Part shown: positions 25,303-40,012 of the stretch, in pieces | Numbering within the stretch: the stretch's first letter is position 1 | Layout: each line of letters opens with the position of its first letter | Source: Wuchereria bancrofti | Lineage: Eukaryota; Nematoda; Chromadorea; Rhabditida; Onchocercidae | Assembly: GCA_005281725.1 (NCBI GenBank) | Contig: SSBO01000009.1 | Span: 7,688,303-7,752,302, forward strand | Reading direction: 5' to 3' | Length of the DNA: 64,000 nucleotides | The notes under the pieces: generated by a model | What the model was told of the DNA's origin: nothing | The model's input: only the letters and a program-made list of their open reading frames with translations | The model's database searches: none | Position numbers and translations under genes: made by a program

Positions 25303-28300
25303 GTCAGCACAACACTAACATTTATCACGTAACGTACAAACGCAAATGAACTACGAATATGGAACAAGAAGGAGTAATATCTGCTTATTTTGAATGCCAT
25401 ATCACTGTACGTATGATGTGGCGAGATGTCTCGATAAGTCGCACAAATATTGTTCCTAAATTTTTGACTAGGAAAATAGTGTCAACTAAGACGCCTACGG
25501 TGTCAGTAAATCATCCTTTATCAACTCAATGTATAAATAAATTAATCCTGTTTAACATAAATAATTCGGCAGAAGAAAGTAAGAGAAGGTCACGAAACAT
25601 TTAATCACACAATGGAAACTGACGTCAGTGATAATCTGGTGTTGACGTTTTGCTCTTCTCTACTTTCTCATCTTCCTGTGGATTAAAAGAAATGACATGT
25701 GTTCACGTAATAAGTAACCACGCAGTAAACCAATTCTCATTCCCATGTATTAACTAGCATGAGTAGAAAAATCGACCAAAACTTCACACTTACGCCTTAA
25801 CGTCATTTACATAACTTCTAGTTATATGACACGACAGTACGTCAAATATGTATCAAAAATTTGATTGCACACGCGCACTAAGTCGATGTGAAGCGTATAA
25901 AAGAGAAAAGCAGAGGAAAGGAACGAGTTCCAATCTCTCTTCTGGTGTTGACCTGTTTCAACGTCGTCGATCGATAAGAGTAGGCGTTAAGAGCGTAACT
26001 GCCCATTGCTCAGGGAATGGCGACGGCACAGCAATCGCCACGGATTTTATAAATTTCGTTCATTGGTAAAGTCCCTCCCCTCCAGCACTTGCCTCTCCTT
26101 TCTTTCTCTCATTCTATCTACAACAGGGAACACTTCACCGTCATCGGAAAAATCACAACTATAACTACAGCCTTTTGCTAGCTATGATGAAATTGTAGCA
26201 AATTACCTCCTTAAGCATAGAAGTAACACTATCAAAATGTGCAACACTTCACGTGATACTTTACGTCATCCGAGATCGATCATGACCCAACATATAAGTG
26301 TAACAATCATCTCTGAAGAAATCTGAAAAATGAATGTGTATATAATAACGTACGTTACTGACAAGTACTACATATCGTGTATCGTTCACTAACTTTTCAC
26401 TGTCATTTTTTGAAAACAAAAAAATTCTTTCGAACTATAAACATTTCAACTGAATGACATAATGTAATGATGAAAAGGGTATAAAAGAGGCAATAAGGAC
26501 AAAACTATTAGTTTAGAAAGAAAAAAAGATATAGCAACGAACATATGTGCTAATAAGCAAGTTAAGCCATTAAACTACATTAGCAACAAGAAATTTCTCA
26601 AATCTCTTCCTTTTCTCCCTTTCTTTCTCTCTTTCCCTCTCATCTTTCCCCTTTAATTGAATGTCTGCGGAAAGAGTCCTAAAAACTCAATATTTGCATT
26701 CAAAATGAAGTTCATTGTATCCTGCTGATGAAAACAACAATTAAAGCTTCGCACTCCTCTCTCTCTCTCAAGAAGAGAACTCCTCATAACAAACAAAAAG
26801 TGAGAAAAGGGAAAAAATTCAATTCTTTGAAAATAAACACAAAATGTTTGCATAATTCAATAACGCACAGCCACTTCATTCAATCCGTTATGATGACAAA
26901 CCGTTTTGATAACAAAAGCAACAGGTGAAATACGAAAATGACTGACTTATTTTCGTGAACTCAATTTCATTCATTTCACAAAACCTCTCGGAAATAAGGC
27001 GAAAATCTTTTTTTATTTTTTGCTAATTTGAATTCCATTTTTTTTCTAAATATAAATTACTTCCAAAAATTTAACTTTCAGTTTTTTTTCCACCAATAAT
27101 GCCCATGCTATTTTATTAAATATTATATGTGTAGGAAGTTTTTCATCGATGAGGAAAAAAAAAACATTTCAATGTGAATGTATATCACAACGAAAAAGAT
27201 GACACTTAACCGTCACATTGCAAAAATAACGTAAGCTCATCCTGGCCTCCCCTTCTTATCTCGTATTGAAGTTTTTAAGTTGGTTGACAAAGTTTAAAAA
27301 CTGAGTAAAAATAGCAAAATAGATAGCGACATTGATAGTAACAACATACATGCCTACAGCAGTTGAAACTATTCAGAATCTGACTTGTAATATTCGGTAA
27401 TCCAAAATTATTTTGTTAATTCTAAAATCAATTCTAAAATGTGCTACATTTTACCACATTTTTATCTTTTACTGTATAAGATTCTTTGAAATCCTTGAAA
27501 ATATGGGTTGGAAGATGCTATAAAAAAAGTAAATTAACTGACAACTAGCATAACAACTACGCAAACAAGCACTAAGATAAGCGATAATCAGCAATCCTCC
27601 ATAAATTCATCCCAGTAGTGAATCTGACTTGTAAATAATTTGTAATATTTCCAATGAAGAATTTTAAACAATCTGTTGCGTACTGTTAAGTGATAATGTT
27701 TCAGAAATATTTCCTTCCTCAAATTCTGAGATATGAAACAGAATGCAGCAGATCGATCACTACGATTACATATCACAGTCAAACGATTGTAGCCAATGAC
27801 AGAAAAAATGAGAAAAGCATGTGAAAAATACAAAATGCGATTCCAAAAGCTAAAATATTTCCACAGTTAAATGACACTCGAAATCAAAGGCTAAAGTATC
27901 TCACATTGTTTTTGTTAAAATTCCAAACAAAATATCAAGTTCCTCCATACATTTAGTACATTATTTAGACTATATGTCTCTGGATTATAGCTATATGACT
28001 CTCATAGACGTTTCGTCGCGTCGACCTTTGAAAGCACCGCTTATATCCATACAGAGCATAAATCAAATTCACTGCAGAAAATCGTAATAAACTAAACTTA
28101 TCACACCACTAACTTCTTGAGAATAAAAAATTAAACGAACAAAGGTCTTTAGTAATCAATACAATGTCTTTTTGTTATTAATACTTCTTCATTCGAAATC
28201 TTATTGAAAAAACAGCAAAGTGATTAGCGTTAAAATATTCTTAGTGTTCTAAAACCGTTGATAACAAATGTATTACTACACACCATAAAAAACATAATTT

Positions 28301-29714
28301 TAATATAAACTTAACATGACATACTGCCGGAAGCATTGATTCCAACGTTTGCTTACAAGCAGTAAAAGAAAGCAAAACATAAGCAGAAAACATACAGCAG
28401 GAATTTGAATTCGCGAGATTGATGGGAAAGTTATTTCTGAAAATTTCACATGAAATTATACAAATGGACTAAATTTCCATTTTAACAACAAAAAAAAAAT
28501 GTACAGAGAGCTTTTGTTGGAAGTATTCTTCAACCCCCTTTGTTTCCCCTTCCTGAGAAGTACGATAGGAGCATTCTCTTTCCAGATTTCACTGTGCTTC
28601 TTTGAATTGTCAGAAGCACTATAATTTTACAACTCAGAGAAAGTCTATATGGAAAACTCTATTTCAAAAAGTCTATTTCAACTGTTCATACATCATTATA
28701 CGCATTTAAGCATAATAAAGTCATCGCTTTCTAGTGAAATTCATTTAAAAAAGAGAGACTGTTGTTTTCCGCTAAATTTCCGGAATAAACAAAGAACATA
28801 CGGGAAAGCAAAAAGAAAAAACGACAGAATCGAAAGACTGAGGGCAGAGAAATGAAGAAATCGGTAGCAGCATTATTAAAGCGAATGCATTTTTACATCT
28901 GTTTCACAAATACAGACCAACTGAGAGGTATAAAAGATACATTATGTTAATAAGAGATTCCCTAAAAGAAAAAATAATACATTGTAGAAATATACAAACA
29001 ATACTGTCCCAATATTTCACTTATTTGTCCATCAATTTAAAGCAATATATGCTCAGTTAAACTGAAAGACTTTAGTTCGAGCAATTTTTACGTAGCAAAC
29101 AAACCAACACAGATAACTTTTCAACCATGCAGAAATATTTGTTCTCAGCAATGTTTTCCACTTTAGAAATTTGAGTGGAATATATCTTTGATTAACCTTA
29201 ATTAAACCTACAAGAAAAACAATAGCATGGAGAAAAGGAACACATAATTTCATAAATGCAGCCATGAAAAGTAGTGAAAATCGAGAACTTCAGCAAACAG
29301 TGGACAAAATAAAAATGGTTTAATAAAAAAGAAATGAAGTTTCAAAAAATGCGTACTGTCAAAAAAAAACCTTAATTACGAAATTTTGATAAAAAGAGAT
29401 TCTGTATGCAATTGTATCATCATCAGATATTGGATTTCACTGAATCATTGGGTAGTACTGATGACTCTGATGACTCAGTAAAAATTTCCAAATGTTTTTA
29501 TTAAAATCGAATGTTAGCAAAATCTTCTTCAAAACAAAATTCACTCTAATCAACATTACTTCTTATTTTTCAGACCCAATCAATTTTTATTCTGTCCACT
29601 AAACTTAACACGTTTAAAGCGAAACAAGAAAGAACCACACTCCTACTTATGGCAAATACTTGCTCTAGTGATATAAATGACATAAACAGTATAGTCATAT
29701 ATGTGAGAGAAAGT
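25303..29714. other. Intergenic, with a GC-richer island near 25860-26090
   Basis: About 4.4 kb without a gene I can support. The island at 25860-26090 has an open plus-strand frame of 73 codons (arginine- and serine-rich) with no known motif; it may be promoter or 5' leader sequence. Other open frames (26728-26928, 27588-27833, 28649-28855, 29053-29265) look accidental. Pyrimidine-rich tracts occur near 26606-26655 and 26753-26770. Confidence 0.4.
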
Positions 29715-32700
29715 TTAGATAAATTTAGTTGATACTTGAGATGTCTTCGGATCGAAACGTGCGGCAATATCCTTTACACTTGAAGGCTTTACAGCCAACA
29801 ATGGCTTATCTCTGTTATCGGATGAAGCATTATTTTTTGCCTGAAAGGAAATCCTGATAAATTTCAAGATAAGATTTCCGAAATATTTAAACTAGAGAGT
29901 TTCACACAGCATAAACTGTCTATAAGCTTAATATGAGAGCGCATCATGAATGAAGAAATGTAATACACTCAGTAGTTTTGAACTAGGATCGAATTTTTTA
30001 GTCACAGCATTTTTTAAAAGAATCGAAAATACCAGTACGTGGTTATGATGAGGTGGTAATGGCGGTGCTTGCACAGGCCTAAAAGTTTCTGTCCTCATTG
30101 TTTTCACCGCATCCGCTTCCGGTGGAATACAGTACATTGGTGAAATCTGCTTGGTCAGATTCATACTGAATTCCACGCCTTTTTCTGCATAAAGCGCTTG
30201 TAAAGCTTCACTTCGTGGTCGTTGTGGTACCTATAACAAATGTATCTGATGGATCATGAACATTATTGCCACTGAAACCAAATACTGAATGACAAAATCA
30301 ATTTTAGTACAATCTTGGCAAATTTCCTTAGCAAATGGATTATCCGTGTCAGCCCAAGATCAGTGCAAGTCATTTATTAATAACGCCACAAAGACAACTA
30401 AGAAGCTGAAACAGAGCCATAATATCAGCCGCTTAACTAATCCACTTCATGCACTTCACAGGGAAGATTCGTGATTACCCATGAGATTTAAATCACATTA
30501 TAAATAAAAAAGTTATTACTTTAGGAGGAGCAGTGGTTGGTCTCATCGAATTACGATGTGCGATAACACTTGGTTTCGTCGGTACTAAATTCAAAGTAGT
30601 GGACGGAACAACTGGTGGACTGATACTGGGTGGAAGCGGTTGGTGATAGCTACGCACACGTAAAGCATCTGATGCAGTATCACCCCATATTAAGTTAAGA
30701 TCAGCTGTACGTATAATCGGTCGTGGAGGTGGCGGCGCTTTGCGAATTGGTACCAAAAGCTTCTCAATCTTCAATGCCTTCTTCAGTTTCTCCCAAATTC
30801 TAAAGTAATAGGATACCAAATTACTAGGATATTTCGGTCATACTCTTGATGGAGCAATTTTTCGCCCTTAAGTCGGTTTCTCAAAAGCGGTTTATGATAT
30901 CAGCCATCAAATGTTAGATACTGACTTCTACAATGGATTTGAATTTCCAAACATTCAAAATAACGTACTCTTTATGGAGCCAGAAATCTCGTTTTCGTTT
31001 CACGATAATTGAAATGCCAATAAACGCAATAGTCAGTATCAAAAGAAGCCAAAATACCACAAAGCCTACATGAATCACACCACCTTCAATAGCAGGACCG
31101 CTATTTACTGACCCACCAGGACCAGGTATAGCACAGGATGGTCCACCGTAACCTGGATCACAGTGACAATTACCCATATTATTACAGATTCCTGCGTTAT
31201 TGCATGAGACCGGTTCACATTTGGGGGCCATGAGTACTTTTGCAGTTCGATTCTGACATTTTGCGTCAACGCACATCTAAAAAGAAATGAATTAAATTTT
31301 GAGTAAAATATTCGAAAAAATTATGCAATCAAAAGATTTAGATTTTCAAGGTGTTTAAGAAATTAAGGTTACTTTATCTTGGCCACAGAATGCACCATCC
31401 GGAACCATTCCCGGATCAGGTTCTTTTTGTCCACTTATATATTTTGTCCAAACCACTCTACATGCAACATCTTCACCACTTCTCAATTGTAAACCAGTGT
31501 ATGATGTATAAACTGTTGACGGATCACCAAATGCCAGTTTCTCATTCTCATGAATACAGTGTAATCGCCCACACTTAATATTACTGAAAAGAATTCCAAA
31601 TGATTTTATTCTTCCTTAATTTATATAACATCGACCGCATTTCAATCTCTGTTGTATACTTAGCGATTCAGAACTGACTTCAAAATCTTCGTTTTCTCAT
31701 AAAAAGATGAGTAATACAGCTTATCCTTTCACACGAATTTTCAATGAAGATCAAATTTTCATTCATCTTTAAAAGGTTTCGCTATGATATCATGAGAGAT
31801 AGGCCTTCCGAAAGAGATTCTTGAAGTTTGATGTAAGGAGATCCAACTTAATATATCCTTTGACTGGACATTAGTATTTAGTAGGATTATAAAAAGTTCA
31901 AAGTGAAAAAAACCCATACTTTTTATCACACGGCACGAAACGATTTGTTTCATGTAAAAACCCACAATTGCCACCACTGCTCCCATATAAATTCAAATCA
32001 TAGCATACTGGGGCCGCATTTCTTCCAGTTGGTCCCCAAATATATTGACACTGGGCATCACGACTTCCACAATAACCATTGTAGCAAAAATCCTGAAAAT
32101 ATCTGTCATTTTTAAATGATTAAGACTCAAAGAAATCCATATATTCTATTAGTAATAATAACAATAAAATCCAAATAATAAAACTATTTCGTAAAAAAGC
32201 CTCTTGCAACATTAAACTGAGAAACGAAAAGCTAGAACTATTAACATTAGTGTGACTTGGGCATTTATGGCCATCCTGCACAAAGAAATCCGCTGGACAG
32301 TGTTCCATGTGTCCATCACAGTATTCTGGTAAATCGCATTCGTTGGTTGCCTGACGACAAACGGTAGTAGCTGGTAGCATCTGACAGGTGTTCAAATCAC
32401 AACATTCACCACTGGCGCAGACAGCCGCTTCCGCTAACTGACATGTTGCTGGATTACAACATTTGTTAATACATGAGCTCTAGAAAAAACATATACTGAT
32501 CGCTTATTCGAAAGTAGATATTATTCATTTTATTGATTATATTATTTTGACTATTATATTTTTTTGTCTTTTCATATCTCGTATATGAAGATACTGTAAT
32601 TGTTTCATTGTCAGAATAATCATGCAATATAAAGCAAATTTTACAGGAGACTTAGGATTTGAAAGATGCTTCCTGTTTAAACCAGACATAATTTGAACAT

Positions 32701-35700
32701 TGGTAGAAATACATTAAACGGTTGATGAATACAGCAAAATATTTTTTTAGCATGTCTTTCTGAAGACACTATTTAGTATGCACCATGTCTTAGAATCAGT
32801 CCAACTCTTTACAAAAGCTTAAATATGAATCCTCAACACTTCGATTTTCCTAAGAAAATCAATGAAATTAAACAAACCGGTGTTCCACAGTCACATTCTT
32901 CACCAGCTTCTACAATTCCGTTGCCACAACGTGCACCACCAAATACACTTGTAGGAGAATTGCGTAAACAATAATCCACCCCATGTGAAAAGCTATGCTG
33001 TAATGCACGCATACTGCATTCTGACCAGAATGTTGGACGAATAATGCTAAAATTTTCTTTTTTATTAATTTTTAAAAAAACTGGGTTTTCATTAATAACT
33101 TGAAGGTTTTCTTAAAACCTAAACAATGATTGAAAATGAACCAATTGTAATACGTCAGTTAACACTACTATTTTTTTGGTAGTGTGGCTCTGCCTATTCC
33201 TGTAAACTCAAAACTAATTGTTCTAGACGTCAAAGTGAGTGCAGCAAAAAATTATGGCGTTCTCGAAGATAAAATTGATAAAACAGACTAAAATTTTGTT
33301 TGGTACTACTATTTCCTCCATTAACCAATAAGCAGCAATACATTGCTAACAGCATAGAAATCTCTTAGTTCCAAAAGTCATAAAAAATTCTAATTATTCC
33401 CAAAAATCCTGGTATCAGAACTTGTGTTCAGTTAGTTAAATGCGACTTTACCCCGTAGACGGTGACATAATACATGATTTGGCTGGACAACGGCATACCA
33501 CTTCATCAATATCATGCTCCATCCCAAAATTATGTCCCATTTCGTGTGCAATAGTTGCAGCAACAAATGCAGCCTGATCACTGTGCTCCATATCGACGCC
33601 ACCCGAAAAATCATAAGAACACATCGTACCTTTGAAAGCCTTTCCAACAATATTGTTCTCAAATACAACTCCACTGCAAAATATTGGAAAAAATTTTTTT
33701 AGAATATGAGTTCATAGTAAAATTAATGCTCAAAAACGAATTCAATGTTCTCGTTTACGAAAACTTCACTGAACGATTAAATTCAGGAATAAAATATAAA
33801 TTGCCTAATAAATATGACAGCAGTAATGATTTATGTGCATTAAAATATCGAATATTTCTACCAGTTTAAGAAAAACTGTGCATAAAATGTAATACATTCT
33901 TAAATTGAAGTAAAGATTATATAAAAAATGATGGAATGGAATAGTTTTATAAAGATTTATAAATGACCGCAAATTCATAAACGACGCTGTGATAACAATA
34001 ACAGTTAATAGAAAACGAGCTTTCTGACTGAAATATCCATGAAAATAAAGCCAATAGGAGCAGCACTAACGTAAGTAAATGTGCATTATCATGTGGATGA
34101 TCTTTCAATAATGTTTTTCGCCAGTTCAGAAAATTCCATAGAGTCGTATCAGAATTTGGTGTAACATCCACTGGATTACTATTTGTCCAGACATCAGCCC
34201 AAACAAGAACCACTCGAATATTAATTGGCATGTATAACTAAAGTACAAATATCGCATTTACATTGAATTAGATGAACAAGAAATTCTTACAAAATAACTG
34301 TATTTTAAGTTTTAGTAATTTTTTAAATTCTGCGAACAAGGTCAGCGAAAGAAGTTTCACTTTTCTCTTTTCCAAAATTCAAGTTTAAAACTATTTTTTA
34401 CACAATATTTTTACAGCAAAATATACGAATCAAAAAAAGAAGGACTTTACCGAATTAATATAACTGGTGATAGCATTAAGTCTCTGCATAACTTCAGTTA
34501 CATTGTTGTCATATTTCTCAAACTGAAATTTTATAATTCATCTCAATGTATATAAATTACTTTTCTTTAATCCACTATGCTGCAAAAATATACATAAAAC
34601 AGTAAACCAAAGTACCCGTTTTTTTCCTTTAATGTTAATAATTTACAGGGAAGAAAAAATTAGCTGCAAAAGATCTTTATAGCATGTTTAGCGAGACTCA
34701 TGACCTACCCGAGATCGTTTCTCAACAAAAGTTTGCGACAAAGCCTCTTCAAATTCTTGCACTTAATAGCACGAATTGTTGGAAAAATTATTGTATACCC
34801 AAGAAATAAAAAGCTAACATCCCGAATGGCATCACACCGTGACAAATGACACTTATAAATCATCGACAGTTTTTTTTTTCTTTGGATTAATCAAATATGA
34901 TGATATCTCCCGACACTGCTTGAAAATTCTAAGACATCTGTCCTACCAAGATTAGCTTTTAACTCGAAGTTTGAAGAACAAAATTTATCTCTCCGCTTGT
35001 TTAAATAAACTGAGTGAACAAGACTATACCTATGTCAATAGCAGCTGTGATGTTAAAAAAATCTTACGCTAGATATAATGAATTCGAGTCTTACAATTCA
35101 CAGTGAATCAGAATCAGATATGCCGTAACACAAATAACCATATTAATGCAAAGTTACAAACCACTAATTTATCTGCAATAAGTGCTAACTCCACGTAACG
35201 CCAACGGTCATCCAAAAACTGTGCATAATATTCAGCTGTATGAGATCCACCAATAGAACGCTTACTTCGCAGTCCCCAATCTGAAAGTCTTTTTTCTTGT
35301 ATTTCATTAAAACTGATATTAGAAACATAGCATCATACCAGAAACACAGCATCATACTTGGAATGCTTACCACAGGAATGATCAGATAATGGAACAAAAT
35401 GAAATGATGCACTCGGATTCGCTTCTAGCACAAATCGTCGACCATTTATTGTAAATAAACCTCTGAAAATTTGGTTTACTAGAGAAGTTCGTTTTATTCC
35501 TTTCACGATTCCAAATGGATTTTAGTAATCATAAGAAATGTAAGGTTATTTAGCGCGGTCTAATACAAACCAAATAATATTTTGAGAATAGCTATATATG
35601 CATCTTAAGATGCTTAATTGTTTTATTTTACTATCAAGAACATAAATCATTCGGTTAATATCGACAGTAATCTTTCTAAAAGGCTTACATTCTCTAAGAT

Positions 35701-36211
35701 GTCTTGCAAGCATATACAATTAGTCAGTTAAAATTCAGGAACATATTTTAAAAATGCCTCAATAGCAAAAACTTGCCCAAAAAGTGATGTGGAACAAGTG
35801 GTCATAGCACTGTGTTCACCTGTGCTGCTTATAATTTCGAAATGACATGATGTGTCAATCTGAAAAGAATTCAGTACAAGAAACGCCCCATTCTTATCTT
35901 CATAGCAGATTTTTGAAACTCAAAAACTCGACTAAAAGGAATTAATTCAAGATAATTTTTTCATTGATTCATTTTTTCATTAATTTAAATCAATTAATTC
36001 AAGAAAAAAATGAAGAACGTTGAACCTTGCCAGCAGTCTTCAGTAACTCTCGATTTGGTTGGAAAACAAAATTCTGACTTTCCCCAACATCATTTTGCAG
36101 CCTGAGTTCGAATGTGGGTCGGACTGTATGACTAATGGATATAAGTTCATTAGCATTCAGTTCTTTCTCACCGTAATAAATATGCAACGGGCAATAAATA
36201 GCATCTTGCAT
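29715..36211 (-). CDS. ADAM metalloprotease, active type, meltrin/ADM-2-like (15 exons)
   Basis: Type I membrane protease that sheds ectodomains and can bind integrins. Exons in gene order: 36211-36026, 35859-35777, 35462-35371, 35280-35162, 34522-34451, 34237-34071, 33673-33452, 33046-32878, 32479-32246, 32092-31920, 31583-31373, 31276-30969, 30799-30520, 30230-30039, 29840-29715; 877 residues as read. The prodomain ends in a furin site, RSKR, near residue 128. The reprolysin domain carries HEMGHNFGMEHD near residue 283, all three zinc histidines present, then CIMSPSTG (Met-turn). The disintegrin domain has CDLPEYCDG; a Cys-rich region and an EGF-like module (CNNAGICNNMGNCHC) follow, then a membrane span near 643-669 and a basic stop-transfer KRKR. 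The tail has proline motifs (APPPPRP, PLPPS, PPLPPHH) suited to SH3 partners. No signal peptide is found at this start, so at least one 5' exon is missing from the model. Intron 2 appears to be GC-AG. Catalytic competence makes it closer to ADM-2 than to UNC-71; orthology is inferred. Confidence 0.92.
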
Positions 36212-37688
36212 CGTCTAATTTCCTTTACCAAACCTTAAAAATCTCAAAAATAAATATAATTCATAACAATAAAAAAACATAATTTGTAACAGAAAAACTG
36301 GCGGCAATAGGTTACAACTATATAATCATCATATTTATATTTCTACAACTTGTAATAAAAAACACTACTATTTAGTACTGTAATCAAAAATATTGCAATG
36401 AAACTCAACAGAAAATATTAACACATGAAAAATGAGTAAAATGAATCTCTAATACTACAGTCAATCAATATCGTCCAGCATTAGCTAACACGTAGTTAGT
36501 ATTTATGAATGTATAAAAAGCAAACTCAAACATCTTCAAAAGAAGAAAGATTACAAAGATATAAAGAGTACACAAATTCATGTTTCTAATAAGTTTGAAA
36601 TTAATATATAAAGGAATAACTATTACGAAATACTTCAAGACCATGATAATAAATCAGTGTATAATGAGTTCGAAATTCCCCGTATTCAGGAATATGATAG
36701 TTCATCATTCTTCATCCCCATTAACTATTCAATTTCAATGTTTCCCGCCCTCCTCCTACAGTAATATATTCTTCCACGCAAAATTTAATGTAATTTCTGT
36801 TATTAATATTTGAAAATAATACTGTTTTGGGAAGCATATAAAGCCATAAACTCGTTCACATATTTATTTAAACCAGAACTGTGGAATAATATATGAAGAA
36901 AGGATTATTTGCAATACTTGAATTTATCGTCGTTAACCAAAACATTAACGTTTCCGCGATACTTATTAGCACAATGATGAATTTAAATCAATAAGAAAAA
37001 ATTGGACATCACTTAGCGATGATTCTCAAAATGGAGAAAGAATTATCCGTGATACCGCAATCATGATATCAACCCGGTTAAATCCTTTTTTCTATAAATA
37101 CTGCCATCTTCCATCACTGTATCATTTTCTAGTCAATAAATGAAAGCTAACAGAAACTTTTGAACAGAAATGTCCAGATCACTGTCGATGATTCAAGATG
37201 ATAACAGTTAAATGCACAATACAATTACTCAAAATAACTTTAAACTACCACGCATGCTACACCTCCTAAAATTTCCCAATATATTTTCTCCTTTTTTCTT
37301 TTAATCTCTTCCCATTGATTTGAAAGATGTTCGCTTCAAAAGCAGTAAAAAGTTAGAAACCGATTCGATCTTTTATCTGTTTGCTTTCAGAATACTATTA
37401 CCGGAGAATTCGATCATCAGAATCATCATCATCATCAGAATTCGAAAATAACTGGCGGAAGAAAGTTGAAAGAAGAAAAAAAAAATTTGCTATACAATGA
37501 ATGAATGAGCAATTTCTAGAATTTATTTAAGTGAAAAACAGGTAAAGACGACTATTTAGGAATGATAAAACAGGTAGAAGGAAGAATTGACTGAAGGTGT
37601 GAAAACATCGAATTAGTCAATGAAACAGGCTCACAAATAAACTCTGCTTTAAAGTATTTAGCTTGATTCTCTCCCTCTCCCTTTCTCG

Positions 37689-37707
37689 CACACACACAGA
37701 GACACAC

Positions 37708-37746
<39 letters not shown>
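37689..37746 (+). repeat. CA-rich microsatellite
   Basis: (CA)n with a few interruptions (GAGA, TACATA), preceded by a CTCTCCCT tract from about 37669. It lies upstream of the ADAM gene. Confidence 0.95.
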
Positions 37747-37750
<4 letters not shown>

Positions 37751-38094
37751 CCTTCTTTTGAAGCATCACTTTCTGCCTCTTCCCACCATATGAAATCCTA
37801 TGCAAGTATCACTAATGATAGTTTGAAATTACGATATCGCAGTGTTATCGAATTTCACAACTGATCAAGCGACAGGTGTAATGACTAATAAGACTGATTG
37901 AAAGTGTTTCAGAGACGAATGAACTCTGATCTGCAAGTTGTCTGCAAAGTGAGAAAGTGAGGAACTGACCCCCAAATCGCCACATTAAATAAATTCTCTG
38001 AGAGCCAACTAAACTTGAATTGTGACGGCCCTCCGACGTACATAGAGAGAGCATTTTGCAACCGGTATTTCTCTTCAACATTTAAAGTTTAATT

Positions 38095-38161
38095 TGTGTG
38101 CTTATGTGTGTGTGTATGTATGTATGTGTGCATGTATGTATATATGTGTGTGTATGTGTGC
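38095..38161 (+). repeat. TG-rich microsatellite with TATG interruptions
   Basis: Alternating TG / TATG units on the plus strand. They are complementary to the CA tract about 350 bases to the left. Confidence 0.93.
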
Positions 38162-40012
38162 GGATGAGTTCATCTGTATTAATATATAAACACCTGGGCA
38201 AATGTACTCGTTGACATCTGTCCAACTCTTAAAATCATGACATATTACCATAATTATAAAGGTAAGAATGCGAAAAATATTGCGAAATATTTCACGTCTT
38301 AGCTAATAACAGAATTAGAACGAAAAAAAGTTTAGATTTCAATAAGTTATTGGAGAAAAGAATGAATAAAATATCATATGTTAGACTATTCCTCACTTAG
38401 AAGTTGAGAATTTCACTAATAAAGTAGTGCTGATTTCAAAGCGCAGAATGTTTTTTAATTTAGCATCATAAAAAGAACTGTGGAAAAGAAGATGGCACAG
38501 AATATATTCCCGAAAAAGGACACAGAGCTAAGGTTACCCGAGCAGGTAAAACATGCTGATAGGAAATTCGATTCTAAGTTGTAGTAAGGTCACTTAGAAT
38601 GCAAGGGCAGTGAATTAGATCCAAATATTTAATTTTGTTAGTGGACTTTTATTAAATCGCGTAGAACAAAAGAAGGCTTTCAAGTCCAGCAAATATTGAG
38701 CATTGGCCAAATGAAAATTTAAATTACTATTTAAATAAAGCCAAGAAGAATTTAAATAAATATCCCAAGCTACAAGCCATTACGGAAGACTATTGTTTAT
38801 GATGCACGAAATTATCAATTAGAATTGCTTGATCCAGCAAAATGGAAATGCTGAGTTGTCCCTTAATTTCTTAACTGGAAATTGATTGAAATTGACCGAT
38901 TTGAATACTTGTTTTATCTATTATGGGATCGAAGTTCTTTTTTCTTTTTTTTTTTTCGGAATTAATTTTCAAATATATTTTCTTTTCGCACATATAATGC
39001 TTGGTAGATATTTTATTTCACATAATGTTGATTTCAAGTAAAACGATTTCTTGCTAATTAAATATATTTTCTTTGCTACTAAATTATTATTTATAAATTT
39101 ATTTGTTATCGAAAAAACATCCACTAATTTTATCTTTCTCTATTGCTGTATAATTGCAAATGATTAATCACAGTTTCTTTTTTACCTTTCTCTGTTGTTT
39201 TTTTCTTCATGTAAAATTTCTTCATTTACATCAATTCATACCAAACTGAACGGGAAAAAGAGAGAAAACGATCTTAATACAAGTTATTTTATTAATTGAA
39301 AAGTTTTTGCTGATAAAGAAGAAAGATAGCAGAAATAAATTAAAAAATTAATTACAGTTGATTAGGATGGAACGAAGATAAGAGCGAACTTTATATCATT
39401 AAATAATAATTTTCTTCCTATTCTTATCAGTTAGATAACAAGTTTTTGCACTTTATATTTCACTCTTTCACTTGTTTATTACTAATTAATTTATTTCCTT
39501 CTTCACTACTTTTAATTGCACTGTTAAGAAAAAATACTTTCAATTATCAAATCACTTTGTTGGTCGAATGAAAGTATATTCTTCATTTTGCGTTACTCGA
39601 AATGTTCTACAATAATTACCAATCACGTGATACAAGTCATCAACACGTGAATAAGTGAACTAACTCTACAGGCATTACATATCAATAGGTAGTCAAGTTT
39701 ATATTCTCGTACTTTTTTATTTCATAAATCAATTAATTATATTTACTTTATCATAGATAAGAATTTGTCATAGATAATGAATAAGAATTTGTTTGTAAAC
39801 TGTAAAGATTCTTACGCTTTGGAAGTTGCAAAGGTCATCATGATACTTTGATTTATTTTGACCTTCGACAGCAAGATAGAAACAGGAACGAAATTAAAGA
39901 ACTTTAAAATAGTATTTCGAACAACTGTAAAAATTCTTAAAATTTTAAACGACAATCAACAGTTAGCAGTGAATGTCCGTAACTTTTTTTTAACGTTTGC
40001 AACTATTCCATT

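Noticed and set aside
37552..37805. Two minus-strand frames with Cys-Val repeats
   Set aside because: They are translations of the CA microsatellite.
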